Assembly: GCA_016801845.1 (NCBI GenBank) | Contig: CM028927.1 | Coordinates: 10,442,001-10,506,000, forward strand | From: Polydactylus sextarius | Taxonomy: Eukaryota > Chordata > Actinopteri > Polynemidae | Direction of reading: 5' to 3' | DNA: 64,000 bases | Shown: piece by piece, positions 1-12,754 of the stretch | How the letters are laid out: each line of letters begins with the position of its first letter | How positions within the stretch are numbered: position 1 is the stretch's first letter | The notes under the pieces: generated by a model | The model's database searches: none | What the model was told of the DNA's origin: nothing | Seen by the model: the letters and a program-made list of their open reading frames with translations, nothing else | Translations under genes and position numbers: made by a program

Positions 1-49
1 AAACTTGGCAACACATGACTGGATAATCATCACGGTACTTTAATATTCA

Positions 50-88
50 AGAGAGAGGGAGAGAGAGAGGGGGAGAGACAACATTAGG
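50..88. repeat. GA-rich microsatellite
   Basis: Interrupted GA/GGGA run. Confidence 0.85.
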
Positions 89-757
89 GGAAAAGGCAAC
101 GCAGTATAGAAGGCACTGAGGTTGAGATTCAAAGCGCAACAGAGAGGGGGAAAAAATGGAGAGAAGACGACGGTGCAATGGTGGAGCACAAGCAATGCAG
201 TAAAACATGAGGAGATAAAGCTCCTCTTCTATTTCCAGTACATATTTTCAGAAGCTCTGCAAATGTTTCCATTGTTAGCCTCATTCTCTGTAGCCACAGA
301 TTAAACATGAATAAAGAGTTCGCAAAGAGATGGAGAAAGAAAAAGAGAAGAATAAGACTGAAAAAATGAGTCTGGTGGTTGCCATGGCGACGAGAGGGGA
401 GAGATTCTAGAGTGGTCTCGGCCATTACACAGTCTGTTGGGGAGATGGACTATGCAGCACTTAGGCTTATTGCAGTGTGGGCTGAAACAGAACAGATATC
501 TAATATAGACGAGATGGGCTCGCACCAAAATGGTGGATGGTTAGCACGGTCCTAATAAAAAGAGGCAGCAGAATACTGAGGCTTTACTGCCAAATGTTGC
601 ACTGAGAAAAGCCAGTCAGGCTGAGAAAAAGAGACATTTATCCTATTTGAGAAAATGGATAGACATCCAGTGAGTAAAACCCACATACACACATATAATA
701 TGTGACATTTACACAGAGACAACACACAAAAATGTATGCACATATGTAAAGAGGCAC

Positions 758-1161
758 TAGGGGTGCGTGATTCAGAAAACGATTCGATTCAATATCGATT
801 TTTAGGCTCAAAAATCAATTCAAAATCGGGGATGGGTAGTGGTTAGCAAAAGGTTTTATCTGCTGTAATTATGATGCAACACACACAAACATGCTTAATA
901 TTTCTTTTATTGACTTGTCTTTGAACGTGGTGAGTGAGAGCAGCACTGGTCAAACGACCCGACTGGATACCGTGGTGGCTTTGCAATAAAATCAACGCAG
1001 CGCCATCTATTGGAATGGTGAGTAGTACTCAATTTAGGACAAGGCCATCAGCAAATAAGCATAAAAAATATGATTCAATTTTAGGTTTTTATAAATCGAT
1101 TTTAAATCGGCAGAGCTTGAATCGCAATTCAAATGTGAATCGATTTTTCTGCACACCCCTA
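758..1161. mobile_element. Non-autonomous hAT element (MITE) with 8-bp target duplication
   Basis: The termini TAGGGGTGCG (left) and GCACACCCCTA (right) are inverted repeats of the common fish hAT end. Subterminal AATCGATTTTTA and GAATCGATTTTTC stretches are also inverted. Flanking sequences AGAGGCAC (750-757) and AGAGGAAC (1162-1169) form an 8-bp target-site duplication with one mismatch, as expected for hAT. At 404 bp and with no transposase it must have moved in trans. Confidence 0.72.
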
Positions 1162-2230
1162 AGAGGAACATAAACATAGATTCATTTATCCCTCTCTAAT
1201 GACAGCCAAGTGCAGCTACTCTATAACTACAAAGCCAAGAACAACAGTTGTCGTCTTTGGCTCACATGTAGTGGACAGGGAGATCAGCTAAAGATAGGAC
1301 ACTGGTTTTCTGTTAAAACAAGGGGACATAAGGCTTCAGTGTAAAACAAAGGGGGTTTGTTAATTTTCAGCAATCTTTTATCTAAAACAGACTAAATTTC
1401 CACTTTGTCCCTTCAAAAACTCACCATTACTGGTGGTTTCCTTCATGATGAATAGCCATTTGTCCAGCATTGACTTGTATCCAGCATGCTACTTTATATA
1501 AATATAATATAGATGAATAGATACTCAATACAACCCTGCAACTCTCAGGGAAGCACACCACCAATCATGCGTTTCAGAAAACCACCATTTTCCCAATTTC
1601 TATACATATTTGCGCAGTTCAAGTCCAGTTAATGACCTTCAATGGTCAAAAGGAAAGAGATAAGCCTAAAAACTATATATAAAAAAACAAACAAAACAAT
1701 ACAAACTCCAAATTCCCACAGTTGCCCCAACTTTTACTGACTACATATGAGCCTTCTGTATGTACAAAGGCAGGGCTAGAACAAACTGTGTCAATACATG
1801 TAACACACTTTCAACAATACTGTATCCATTTCTATAAGAAAAAAAGGCAAGTATCAAAAGAGAGCATTTTTAAGGGGCTATATCCTACTGAATTTGGAAC
1901 AGGACAAGAGGAAAACAATCCACAAGTACCAAAAAAATAAAAAAAGAAAAGAAAAGAAACCAAACAAAAAATTGGACTTCTGTGGCAGAAAGAATGTGCT
2001 CTTTTCAAATAAAATAAATTCAAATAACAGGAGGGGAAATGGAGGCTTTCTAAAGCCTACGGTTTATCCATAATTAGATCTATTTTTAGCATCTGTATAT
2101 GTGTATGACTGAATTCCAAGTGTATGCTGAAGTTTAAAAGTGAAGTGAAGTTTAGAAATAAGCAAAACTAAGTATCTGGATGCTTATTTCTACCACTTCG
2201 ATTGAAACCATGGCAGAGACATGACACAGC

Positions 2231-2250
2231 TGCATCACAGCTGTGATGCA
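2231..2250. repeat. 20-bp perfect palindrome
   Basis: TGCATCACAGCTGTGATGCA is self-complementary with a central CAGCTG E-box. It lies in csmd2 intron 3. Confidence 0.9.
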
Positions 2251-3151
2251 ACCATGTTGCATTCTGGGTAATGCCAACTATGCACAGATGGTATTCTTTA
2301 CTCTTTATTCATAAATTTAATTTCCCAGAGGTGAACATTACCATTGCCACCTGGACTGTTTAATGCGGAGAAAAAAAATAAAGTATTTATAAAATTGAGG
2401 TAAATGACAAAATACAATTCAATCTATAGATTTTAAGAAGAGAAAATTGAAACTACAGTTCTATTTGGCTAATGGGGAGTTGCAGGTATTTAACCTCTAG
2501 GGAACCAAAGGCAACCCGAAGGAGAGAAGTTGCATGGGTCGTTGCTCCTCCCGGCCAGTCAAATGTCTTCAATGGTTTCAACAAGTCAGGCTGCCTTTCT
2601 TCGGTGCCTACAGATCATGACCACACTGCACTGAAATAAACATGTGATTTAACAGGGTGCTTATGGTGTAACTTGGTCCACTGAGGACTGTAGCTGCACT
2701 GAAAAGGAGCTATTGACATGTGGTAATAAACAGTGCTTTTTGTCAGACAATAAAATAAGTTTATGTACTGTGGAATTCCATTATGTATATAGTTTTGTGG
2801 TTGCCCATCACATTTACTGCTATAAAACAGGACAACTTGTGCAGTTAGAAGAGAGGGAAGTGACTGGTCATGCGCTAAGTTATTTGTTTGAGTATCTTTG
2901 GCTCAAATGGAGTGAAACAAACTGCTTAAATAAACAACAATTGTGAATACAGAGAAAACCAAATGAGAAAAGGGCTCGAGGTACATGGACCACTATCTGT
3001 GAGAAATGACTGAGGGAGTAAATACAGGAGAATGGAGTTTCAAGATAGACAATAATTTAAAATTATCACCAGACAAATATCAGATACTGAGAAGGTACAT
3101 GGTGAGATTTTGTACAATCTTTTGTTCTCAGACTTATTCCCTGCTGACCGC

Positions 3152-3176
3152 AGTTCACAGTTTCTAACTGTGAACT
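3152..3176. repeat. Perfect 11-bp inverted repeat, 3-nt loop
   Basis: AGTTCACAGTT and AACTGTGAACT flank TCT in csmd2 intron 3. Confidence 0.85.
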
Positions 3177-5041
3177 AAACAAATCAAAGGCGAACAATGG
3201 CTTTATGCCAGTGGCTTCTGGTCAAGCTGACTTTATACAAAGCAGCACAAAGCAGTGTGATTGCTTCAGTGACATCTCTCTGGTGTTTCTCAGAGTCCTG
3301 GGTAGTTCAATAGCAGAAAAGTTATTTGAAACTTCAAATGTCTCCTGCTGATAGCAGGTATGAGACTGCCAAATAGTACAAAGACAATGAAAAGATCTAT
3401 TGTGAAAAGTGATAGGGATGATTTTAAATTTAAATTCTAAAATCCCTCTTTAATCTTTTCACTAAATATTTAAGGGATTACTTATCGCAACAAACATATA
3501 TCACAGAAAACTTTGGTTAGTCTGTTTTTACTAACCATGAGATTTTATGTTTTGTGTTAATTTTTATCAGTAACCAGATAAAAACAGGTCTAGCCACAGG
3601 GTGATTTGTTATCGCTGGCCTTTGTGCCGAGGAGCCCTGATGGGATTTCAGTGGCGCACAGGAGTCAAAGAGCTTATGTTTGCAATGAGAAAATTGTCAG
3701 AATGGTTCAAAGCGGTGGCAGAATAGAATATAAAAGAAAAGAATTGAGTAAAAGCAGAAAATGGTTATCTGAGGAGTACAGAAAAACAGTGCTAACATTC
3801 ATAAATGTGCATAAGCAGCATAATAAAAGGCCAACTCTATGTGATCTTTCATCCAGTCATTTACAGTGAACTGATGCTATGTTAAGCATGTCTCCCATAA
3901 CCTTTGGGGCAGCACCATGTGTCAGCTGGTTAGCCGGTCTCACCAATTTCAAGTGAGGTGGCGGAAAGGTAATTATGGCTTTGGACTCATTTCCTCTGGT
4001 GCTCAAGAAGCTCAATATTCCTCTTCCAATCTCTTACTTTATTCTATATAACTCACTTAGATTTATTGATGTATGTGTAGTGTTATAGACTTGTACAATT
4101 TGTGCATGGGAATGTATGTGCACAAAATGCTCAAATTAATGATTTATATTGTTAAACTGCAAACATACTTGCAGCAGGAGACAATTACATCACTCAAGGT
4201 CAGAATCTAGACAAGCCTGACAGTTTTGTTTCCGCTGGTGAGAAACAAAGGCAAAATACCCCAGCTGCCTCCCGGTGGACTTTACAAACAGTCTCTTTGC
4301 TCTTTTATCTCTGGTTTCATATTGTCACGCAATGTGGTCTTAGGCCTCCCCAGTCGCTTGATGTTGCTCCATCGAGCCACATCCCCACATTCACAATATC
4401 TCAAAAAGACTGACAAACTCCTGTCAGGTAATTAGCCTAATTAGACACTCGCTTGTATTTCCTTCCCCTCCCCAGGCTCACCATTGCTCCTGCATGGGTT
4501 TGAACAGTGCCATCATTAATATCATCCTGCCACGGGTCATAAAGCATTACATGTCACCATGATAAAGGTCCCTGTCCCGGCCAGGGAAGGGAATGATGAT
4601 AACCTAGCTGGACAGAATGTCTTTAAATTAAATGATACAATTAGTTCAGTGAACACTGCTACTTTTGGTCTGAAAAAGTCACGGTATACTCTGAAATTAT
4701 CTCCTTAACACTGTTTTCTCTTGTTTGTTAGGATATTTGAGAGATTTTGCTCTAAAGAACTGAAGCTTTTTGATTTAGACCAACAGAGATGGCTGAAAGA
4801 TTTCATCATATTAAAAATCATTGGCATAAATTACTGACATGAGAGCAATGGTGTGTTAAATTAAGGAAGATTTGACTTAAATATGAATAAGATAGCCACA
4901 AATCTTGGAAGTGGCAGACTTTTAGATTGACCTTGTATCACATTCACATCTGTGCAGTAGGGGAAAAAGTATGTGTAAAGTAAAACAGTAAAGTAAAAAT
5001 ATAAATGTTTTTGTTTTCATGCAACATGGGAGTAGAGTTAC

Positions 5042-5154
5042 CTTCATAGACAGCTTTAAATCCCTGCCCGCTGACTGCGTAGTCAGACAATAGCCACAAT
5101 GTGAGCCTGGAGCCTGTACTCACAATGGGTGAAGGCAGCTGGAACCCCGTTAAC
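5042..5154 (-). CDS. csmd2: csmd2 coding exon 3: end of CUB domain 1
   Basis: This exon encodes residues 132-168 and completes CUB domain 1: LTGFQLPSPIVSTGSRLTLW, then LLSDYAVSGQGFKAVYE. Its first base completes the Arg codon split from exon 2 (CG + G), and it ends in phase 1 (GAA-G) before donor GTAACT. The acceptor is TTGTTCTCAG. D155 in SDYAV is the likely third calcium ligand of the CUB site. In the family the next exon begins the first Sushi domain with a VLPSHTCGNPG-like segment. Nothing like that appears between 1 and 5041, so the following exon lies outside the window. At 113 bases the exon is shorter than common gene-prediction cut-offs, but exact phase agreement and strong sequence match make it secure. 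Confidence 0.92.
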
Positions 5155-6162
5155 CTGAGAACAAATGGACAGAAGGACAATAATGGTCAGACAGAAAAAA
5201 AGATCCAATCAACAGCACAGTTGGTTGCAAGGTCAGGTATGAAGCCTGAGTCCATCAAGCCAGCTGTTCCCTCAGGCATTCAAGGATAACTTTTTGTGTA
5301 ATGAGGCTCTGAATCATCCATAATTTATTAAAATGCCAAGACCTCAACAGGACAGAAAACCTCAACAGATTTCTCTCCATCAGTGAAGACAGAATGACTG
5401 CAATCATATCCACAGTGAATGAGAAAACACAGCAGCCAGCAAGAGAATGAATCGACAGATGAACAAACTGATGAATTGTCAGATTCTGAGTCAACAGCCA
5501 TGTCTAATAACCATCCAGTAGTTTGTAAAAGTGGAGTTCAACTGGTATAGGAAATGTTTGCTGTTTGTTTGGAGCTGTAGAGCACATCGCAACTTCAAAA
5601 CTTATGTACTCAATTTTCTTTTAATGTTTGATGCTTACAACTTATTTTACCTACGGTCCAACATACCAATGGCAAGTTACTTTTAAACAGTGTTCAACAC
5701 ACATAGAGGTGTTGATCAAAACAGGTGTTTCCTCCCATTAACAACTAACTTGGCTAACATTAAGTAACTCCAACTGTAATTGCTATCCAAACACGACAAA
5801 ATATTTTGACAAACACGTTTTAATGATAAAGTGTTAAGTCACTCATATAAAATTGTAGTGTAAACTTGCATTTAGTCTTTTTTCCGTTGTTAACTGCCCA
5901 CAATCAGCTGCTCAAACAACTGACAAGTTACCCAGATTTTCAAAGGTAAAAAACAGATAGAATCACTATGTTTAGAGTTATTTAATAAATTACTGTAACA
6001 AGTAGTGTGGCAAATAAAACCTCTGAGGGACTAATAACAAGTGTTCTAAAATCATGTTGGAAACAAGCTATAGAGTTTTGAGTAATGAGCCTTGCCTTAT
6101 TAACTTTCAGGAGCAGCCTCACCAGGTTCTGCTATTAAACCCATTCAACATGTTTGATACTG

Positions 6163-6189
<27 letters not shown>
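6163..6189. repeat. (AC)n microsatellite
   Basis: Uninterrupted dinucleotide run in csmd2 intron 2. Confidence 0.95.
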
Positions 6190-6194
<5 letters not shown>

Positions 6195-6467
6195 ATTAAA
6201 AACACAGGTGTACACCATTCATCTGTTATAGATCCCTGATTTACAGATTCTAATAAAGGACAATGTTGCTGTGCTTACTTTTGGCTCATCCTTTCCTATT
6301 TCGCTTCCCAAGCGTCACTTTAATTTTCAATTTCTGTTCCCACACATGCACTCTCTCACTGCATGTGTATCCCACTCTTTACAGTCTATTACATCCCTCC
6401 TTTTTATCTCTTGATATTATGAGAGGCCTCAGTGTTTCACTCATTTCTTGAGTATCACATTGGAGAT

Positions 6468-6488
6468 GGGTGGGGTGGGGGGGTGGGG
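6468..6488 (+). repeat. G-quadruplex motif
   Basis: Runs of 3, 4, 7 and 4 G separated by single T; a canonical four-tract motif with one-base loops on the plus strand, antisense to csmd2. Confidence 0.75.
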
Positions 6489-7142
6489 ATTTGCAAAACG
6501 GCAGTGCGGGAAAGATGAATTGGACCAAAAAGGGAAGAGGACTTTAATATATGCATGATTTCACTCCTCTCTGTGAGATTGTCACGGTGGGATATCAGTT
6601 AAACGATAGAACACATGTTCATGCAAATAGCCCCTTCGCTGACCGCAAATTGAGTTGGAAGGCAGCCATCTTGGTTCAGCAGCGCACTGCAGGGAAGGGG
6701 AGGGTGAGTTGATGGAGGGTATGATGGAGGGGCTAAAAAGAGAGGAGAAGTGGGGGGTCTACAAAGTGAAAAGGATTCTTGCCGCATCCAAATCATAATC
6801 ATCTGGCATGAGCCAGATTCGGCCTTGAATCATTTCTCTATGCTAAGAGAAAACAAAATGAATACCTTCAGAAAGCATACAAAAACAGTCTTCACATGCG
6901 AAGGGAGATTAAATGTTGATATGTGATATGGGCTGTGGCAATCTGAGGCATGCAGCAGGTATTGTGAGAAAGCCAGGTGGGGGATTGCCTGTTATCAAGA
7001 AAAAAGATGTGAGATATGATTGTAACTGAGCAATACAAAGGAAAAGATTTGCAGAACAGGTGTCTCAAGTGAGTAGTAAATTGATGGAGGGAGGACAGAA
7101 GAGAGAGAGGGACCGGAGAAAGAGAAAAAGAAAGAAAGAGAT

Positions 7143-7155
7143 GGGGGGGGGGGGG
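7143..7155. repeat. Poly-G tract
   Basis: Thirteen consecutive G at the end of a purine-only stretch that begins near 7083. Confidence 0.9.
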
Positions 7156-9712
7156 TCAGTTATGGGAAATCATAGTCTGTTTCTGTATGGAAAATATAAT
7201 AGTAATCTCAGAAATAAGGTCCTCTGAGGAGATAAATAGGTGTAGGTGCGCATGGTTGCTTCCACACTGAAGCGAACTGTATATTCTGCATGTGTGTTTA
7301 AGTGTTTGCATAAGTGCGTGAGAGTGTGTGCACATGTGTGTGCGTGTGTGTGTATGCGTGCATGAAGAGAGCAGAGGCTATTAAGAGGCCTTTCCACCTG
7401 ACTGGCCTCAGCATCATCTCAATGAAGAACCTCTGCTTCCAATTATCCAACCACTTTCCATGGGGACAAGCGGGAGAGGGAGACAGTCGGAGAGGGAGAC
7501 AGTATATGTGCAGAAAGACAGCCATATGAGGAAAGAGCGGAGGTATTGTAATGAGGAGGTGGCAGCACTGGAAAGGTTGAGGGAGGCAGGGAAGGGTATG
7601 AAAAGTAGGGAGGTGAGAGAGAGACACGTATCGGTATGTGGCAAGTGTAAAAACTTCAACTATGAGGCTAAGCTCAGCAAGGATGAGTCATGGTGAGAGG
7701 CTCCTTCATTAGGCTTTACAGCTATTCAGGGATTCAAGCTTGCACACAAACATTTTCATGCATGTGTGTGTTTGTGACCCTCTGCACCTCCCTCCGACTA
7801 TATGTGTATTTACAGCTGTGAGCAGACAGTGACTAAATGAGGTCACTCGTCCTTAAAGCTCAGTCAATGTGCGTGTGTGTGTGGGTGTGTTAAGTGTTTG
7901 AGTGGTTTCAGTGTGGAAGGTAAGCAAAGTGCTGATACAGCTGATTTTGTCCCAGAAGGAGGGATGAGGCAGGGAAAAAAAGAAGAAAAGAAGGCGGAGG
8001 AGAAAAAGGAAAAAATAGATACAGCAGCAAGATTTTGATGGCTGAGTAGAGGAGAGACATTAGCCAATAAATGATGGGTGGTAAGAAAGAGACAGGAAGA
8101 GACAGAGTTGAGGTGCAGTGTGAAGACTGTGTGTGTATTTGTGTGAGAGTGTGAGCCTACTCATTCTATATGAGACCCTGTGCGACTCGTCAGTGGTCAA
8201 GACCAGGGCCTCATGCTCTGTTGTGCTCTTTAAATTCCAACTCTCCACTGAGAACCTATCATACTTTGCTGTGTGTGTGAGTGAGTGTGCGTGTGTGTGT
8301 GTATGTGTGTGTGCATATGAGTCATCAGCAGCCCTCCTTACAGTGAAAAAATAAAAAAAGCTGACTGTGTAACCTAGCAGAGGTTAAAATGGCACTCCAT
8401 TCCCACACACATGATTTGATTCCACCACTGAAGAATAAGACTTTCACAAGCAATTACACTGAATTTCTATCAGCAGTTCTTATCCTTTCTCTTTGGGTAA
8501 GCTGTAATGTTCCACATCACTTTGCCCAAGGGTGTGATCTTGCCTTGATAGAGTTTTATGGTTAGCCTTCAGCATTTCAATTTCTGTTAAATCTGATGGT
8601 ATTTAATTTGAAAGCATGCAAACGTGTTACCGGTAATCGCATGCGTTAAGAGTTTTGCACAAGAAGAAGGGTATCTTAACCTCTAAGTTATTCATCATTG
8701 TAGAATCGGACAATATAATATGTCTTCAGTATATTCATAATTGTGTTGGATGTTCACCATTACATTACTTTGTCCAGGAAGTACACACTTCCACCCAGAC
8801 AGAGGCAGCAAAAATTTGTACATCTCACGCACAGACTCCCACAGAACCGTCAATCGCTCAATATTTCAAACAAGACTGGCATCTTTCTGAATTAAACGGA
8901 CTAACTGTTCTGTCTTCCTCATGAGGAAAAGACATGCTGCAGCACGCAACTGCTTGTTAATATTTCTACTCAAGTGACATCACAAGGTATTTGCACATTG
9001 AGGTTGAACAACAGAGTCTCTCTCAGATGTCTCAGATGCTGAACGTTGATGTTGAGATAATCAGACCGCAGTCAGCGCCAACTGAGAGACAAACCGCAGT
9101 GAAATCATTAACAATCTGGTGTCTCTGGAGAATTAGAGTGAGGGAGGGAGAGAGAGAGTGAGAGAAACAGTGAGGGAGAGCAGCTGAAATAAGGGGAAAG
9201 AAGCAGCGAGGAATGGACAGTGAGAGGGGAAGAAGGGAGTCAAGCATGAGAGAAGGAAATATTTGCAGCGAGTTGAAGATTTAAACAGATGACGTAGGTG
9301 ACACTATGTGCAGCTAAAATAATTGAACAGAAACATCTGAGCGGAGAGTGAAATAAGGGTGGAAGAGAAAACCAATGTGATGATGAAAACAAATGAATAA
9401 TTTACAGTGTCAGAACAGTGATTGATTGCCTTACGCATTGGTTCATATTCATTTTTTGGGGGGCCAGAAAAAGACACGGGTGGCAACACAGGACTGATTA
9501 GTTGTCATTTTCCCTGCAGAATAGCTAAAGTCATCATCAGCTAAATTAAAATTAAAAAAAAAATTAAAAGATGTGCACATGTTTAAATGAGTGTAGGAGT
9601 TATGGGATGCTGTAGCAATGGTTTTACTGGAGATAAGTGCCACAGTATTAAAATATCTATTTCTTAGATCAGATTCTACCTAAGGGCAGGAGTAAATATG
9701 CAGTTACAGCTT

Positions 9713-9714
<2 letters not shown>

Positions 9715-9750
<36 letters not shown>
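9715..9750. repeat. (AC)n microsatellite
   Basis: Eighteen uninterrupted AC units. Confidence 0.95.
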
Positions 9751-9754
<4 letters not shown>

Positions 9755-12730
9755 ATTTACTTCCCCTGGAGTGTCTACTGGTCAGCTAGTGAGTGAGTGA
9801 TGTGACTGGTTTATCTTCAGGCTATCTGCACTCCATTAACAGTACATTACATAGCCCTGATGCTATCTGCATTTGCCCAACGACACAGATACCTGTGTGG
9901 CAACAGAGTGGGCTGTGCAACCTTGCAGGATATTCAGCAGATAATGTAAATGCAAACACACAGTGGTAGAATAATTGTGAAGTTATTTATGCAGCTTAAT
10001 ATAGATACAAAGCTTGTTTTGCATTACTTGAATGCAAATATATGTGCAGAGAAATCCAAATTATACAAGAAATTAACAAATATTCTTTACTGATATATAT
10101 TCATGGACAAAATTTAAACCTTAAGAATCGAGAATTCAATAACTGCAAGCACTGGTGTTGAATCCTTAAATGAACATCATAAAGTCTGTGACAGTAGACG
10201 TAAGAAGTGAAAAGAAAAAAAAGGAAAAGAATTGCATTCTTTGTTCATTTGTTCCCCCCTTGTAGCGACATAAGTCAATTACACTTACAGCAAACAAATC
10301 AAGGCTGACAAATGAAACAAGGTGACGTTCACACAACTGCTGTGTTTTTGCTGCCCCACACAAATCGCTTTGCAATAATCCTCAGGCAGAAAAACAATTA
10401 GGGATAAAATAAGACTAATTCAATGTCGTGCCACTCTCGCCCCTAGGAAAGTGACAAAGCTAAGTGGTAGCCATGAGATATGCTGTTGTTTACTCACCGG
10501 TGCCCCTATGCAGGCGTGTGTGTGTGTGTAAGCGAGAGAAAATGTGTGAGAGGAAATAGCAATTATGACACACAAGGATATAGTAAATGATCAAGGAGAA
10601 AAGAAAGGACAGACATGAGAGACTGAATTAAAAGCAAACAGGAAACAAGGTGAAAGAGCTTCTGCAAGAATTACCACAAACATTACACAGCTCTCCTGGA
10701 TTTAACATGGCAACTTGTCCATAAAGTCCATTATTTGATCTACTTTCACACTATTGGCTACAATTGGCAGTTACAGTGGTGACCATAGTAGTAGTTATAA
10801 GACTTTATCTAAATGGACAAAATTTGTATAATAAAAAAAGGTTATATAACACAAAGCACAAAGAGGATCAAATAATGTGTTGATGAGTCAGCCTTACAAG
10901 TATTAAGAGCTAAGTGCAGTCATGTGAGACATGTGGCATGATGGAAATGTAAGTGAAAACAAACAAACAAAAGCCTCTTATGTACACTTGGGTAATGCCT
11001 GACTGAGATGTTGCCTTCCCTAGAATCTTTCAGATTAAAAGGATATGCTATGCCATTTGCCACTAAGCGTAGCACACAGCTGATCCCTCTTTAACCAGTT
11101 AAGTTCTGCATCTTCCTGCATGACTGACTCATGACTGACTCTGACTCATCCTTTTCCCTAACCCTCTACCAGGGTGTAATACACTACTGAGAGTATGTGG
11201 ACATCCTTGCTTGTTTGTTTGCCAGTGGTGAGGGACTGTTTTTCATTAGCCTGATAGTCACACTTTGTTTCATCCATGCAGCCTGACACTGTGTTTAGCC
11301 AATTTTTGGTTTGGTGGGGTTATTTTGTCTTGTTTTCCTTCAAACCAATCAATAATGGCAGACGTACCCACTGACGCCAATGTCATTTTCTGTCGACATG
11401 GAAGCTGCTAGGAGCAGTTTCATTAAAGAAAAAAAAAATGCTGGTTTAAAAGTTATTTTCTGAGCTGAGTAACAACCTGTACTCAATCTCATCCACTCTG
11501 TGACTAATTTTGTTGCCATTTTTTGTGTTGTTGTTTTTCAAAGATGTAACAAGGTAACTAGCTTTGTAAGGGGATAAAATCCATATTATTTTCCCTGTCT
11601 ATATTACAAGGCTTTGATTGGACAATTACTGTCAGAAACAGGCACAATACCAGACCTATTTCAATATGTATAAATGATGTAGGCAACAATGGAAAGAAAT
11701 AGGAGAGACTACACTTTCATGTTGAAAGGAAACCATGATATTTAAGATAGTAGTGGGTTTTTATTGTGTGCCAACAATTCATATTTCAGTTACACAGGAC
11801 CCCTGTGCATTGAGCAAGATCAATAAAGAAATGATTTTCTGACATTAGTATCCAGCTTCACTAATTCTCTTGTGGTTGAACAGGGGCTAATACCTGCAAA
11901 CAGATTCCTAAAAAAATGTGTAATTCTTCCATCAGTTGTGTAAGCTATTACATAAGCACATTAATATCCATTGTTTTGGTGTGAAGTTTCTTTTAGAGAC
12001 ATTGGATACATCTCTAAATCTATATTCAAAACGCCATCTCTCTCGTTCTCTCTCTCTGTATCTATCTCTCCCTGTCGCTGTGATCTTCAGTTTCAACCAA
12101 GCTCAACAGTGGGATGCCACTAATAAACTCCAAAACAAGGTTGGGCAGAAGATCTGATTATCCAGCAGGGCTAATAGGGACACGGTGACCGATAGAGCGC
12201 ACAACCAATGCTATTTACTTTCTGCCCGTCGCTCTTTTTTTGTTCCCGTGGCAAGGATGATCAAAGAGCAGCGGCGGGAAGGAGACAGCAAGGGACAAGT
12301 GAGAGAGGGAGGAGGTGGAGGAGGAGGGAAAAAACACTGCTTCTGATCTAGAATTAGCTGCAGGCGCTCACAAACACTGATGTACCCATACACCATTCAT
12401 CTTGTGTCTATATACTGTTGATACTGTCTCCTTCTCCCTCTCTGCCTGCAGAGCACAACATTAATGGCCTCTGTCTGTTAATTATGTGTCTTTTTTTGGT
12501 TTGGAGGCTGAATTAACATACTTGACTTCAGCTTTCAACAGCTCCATGCTGTAATTTCTGTGGACAGATTCACATCCTCTGTGATGGAATCGATCAGGGT
12601 AGGTTTACAGCAGGCTATAGAGTGTTAACCTTCACCTCCCTAACAACTAAATAAGCACGAGTGCAACTGGTCCCACACAACAAGTGCCTAATTACATGCC
12701 AGACAGATCCTTTTCACACAGAACAGCTAG

Positions 12731-12754
12731 TGTGTGTGTGTGTGTGTGTGTGTG
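12731..12754. repeat. (TG)n microsatellite
   Basis: Twelve uninterrupted TG units. Confidence 0.95.

Larger units (their letters stand above)
1..5041 (-). other. csmd2: csmd2 intron 3 (partial)
   Basis: Non-coding by absence of recognisable exons on either strand. It contains a GA-rich start (50-88), a hAT element (758-1161), a 20-base palindrome (2231-2250) and an 11-base-arm hairpin (3152-3176). The remainder is AT-rich unique-looking sequence with no supported feature. Confidence 0.7.
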
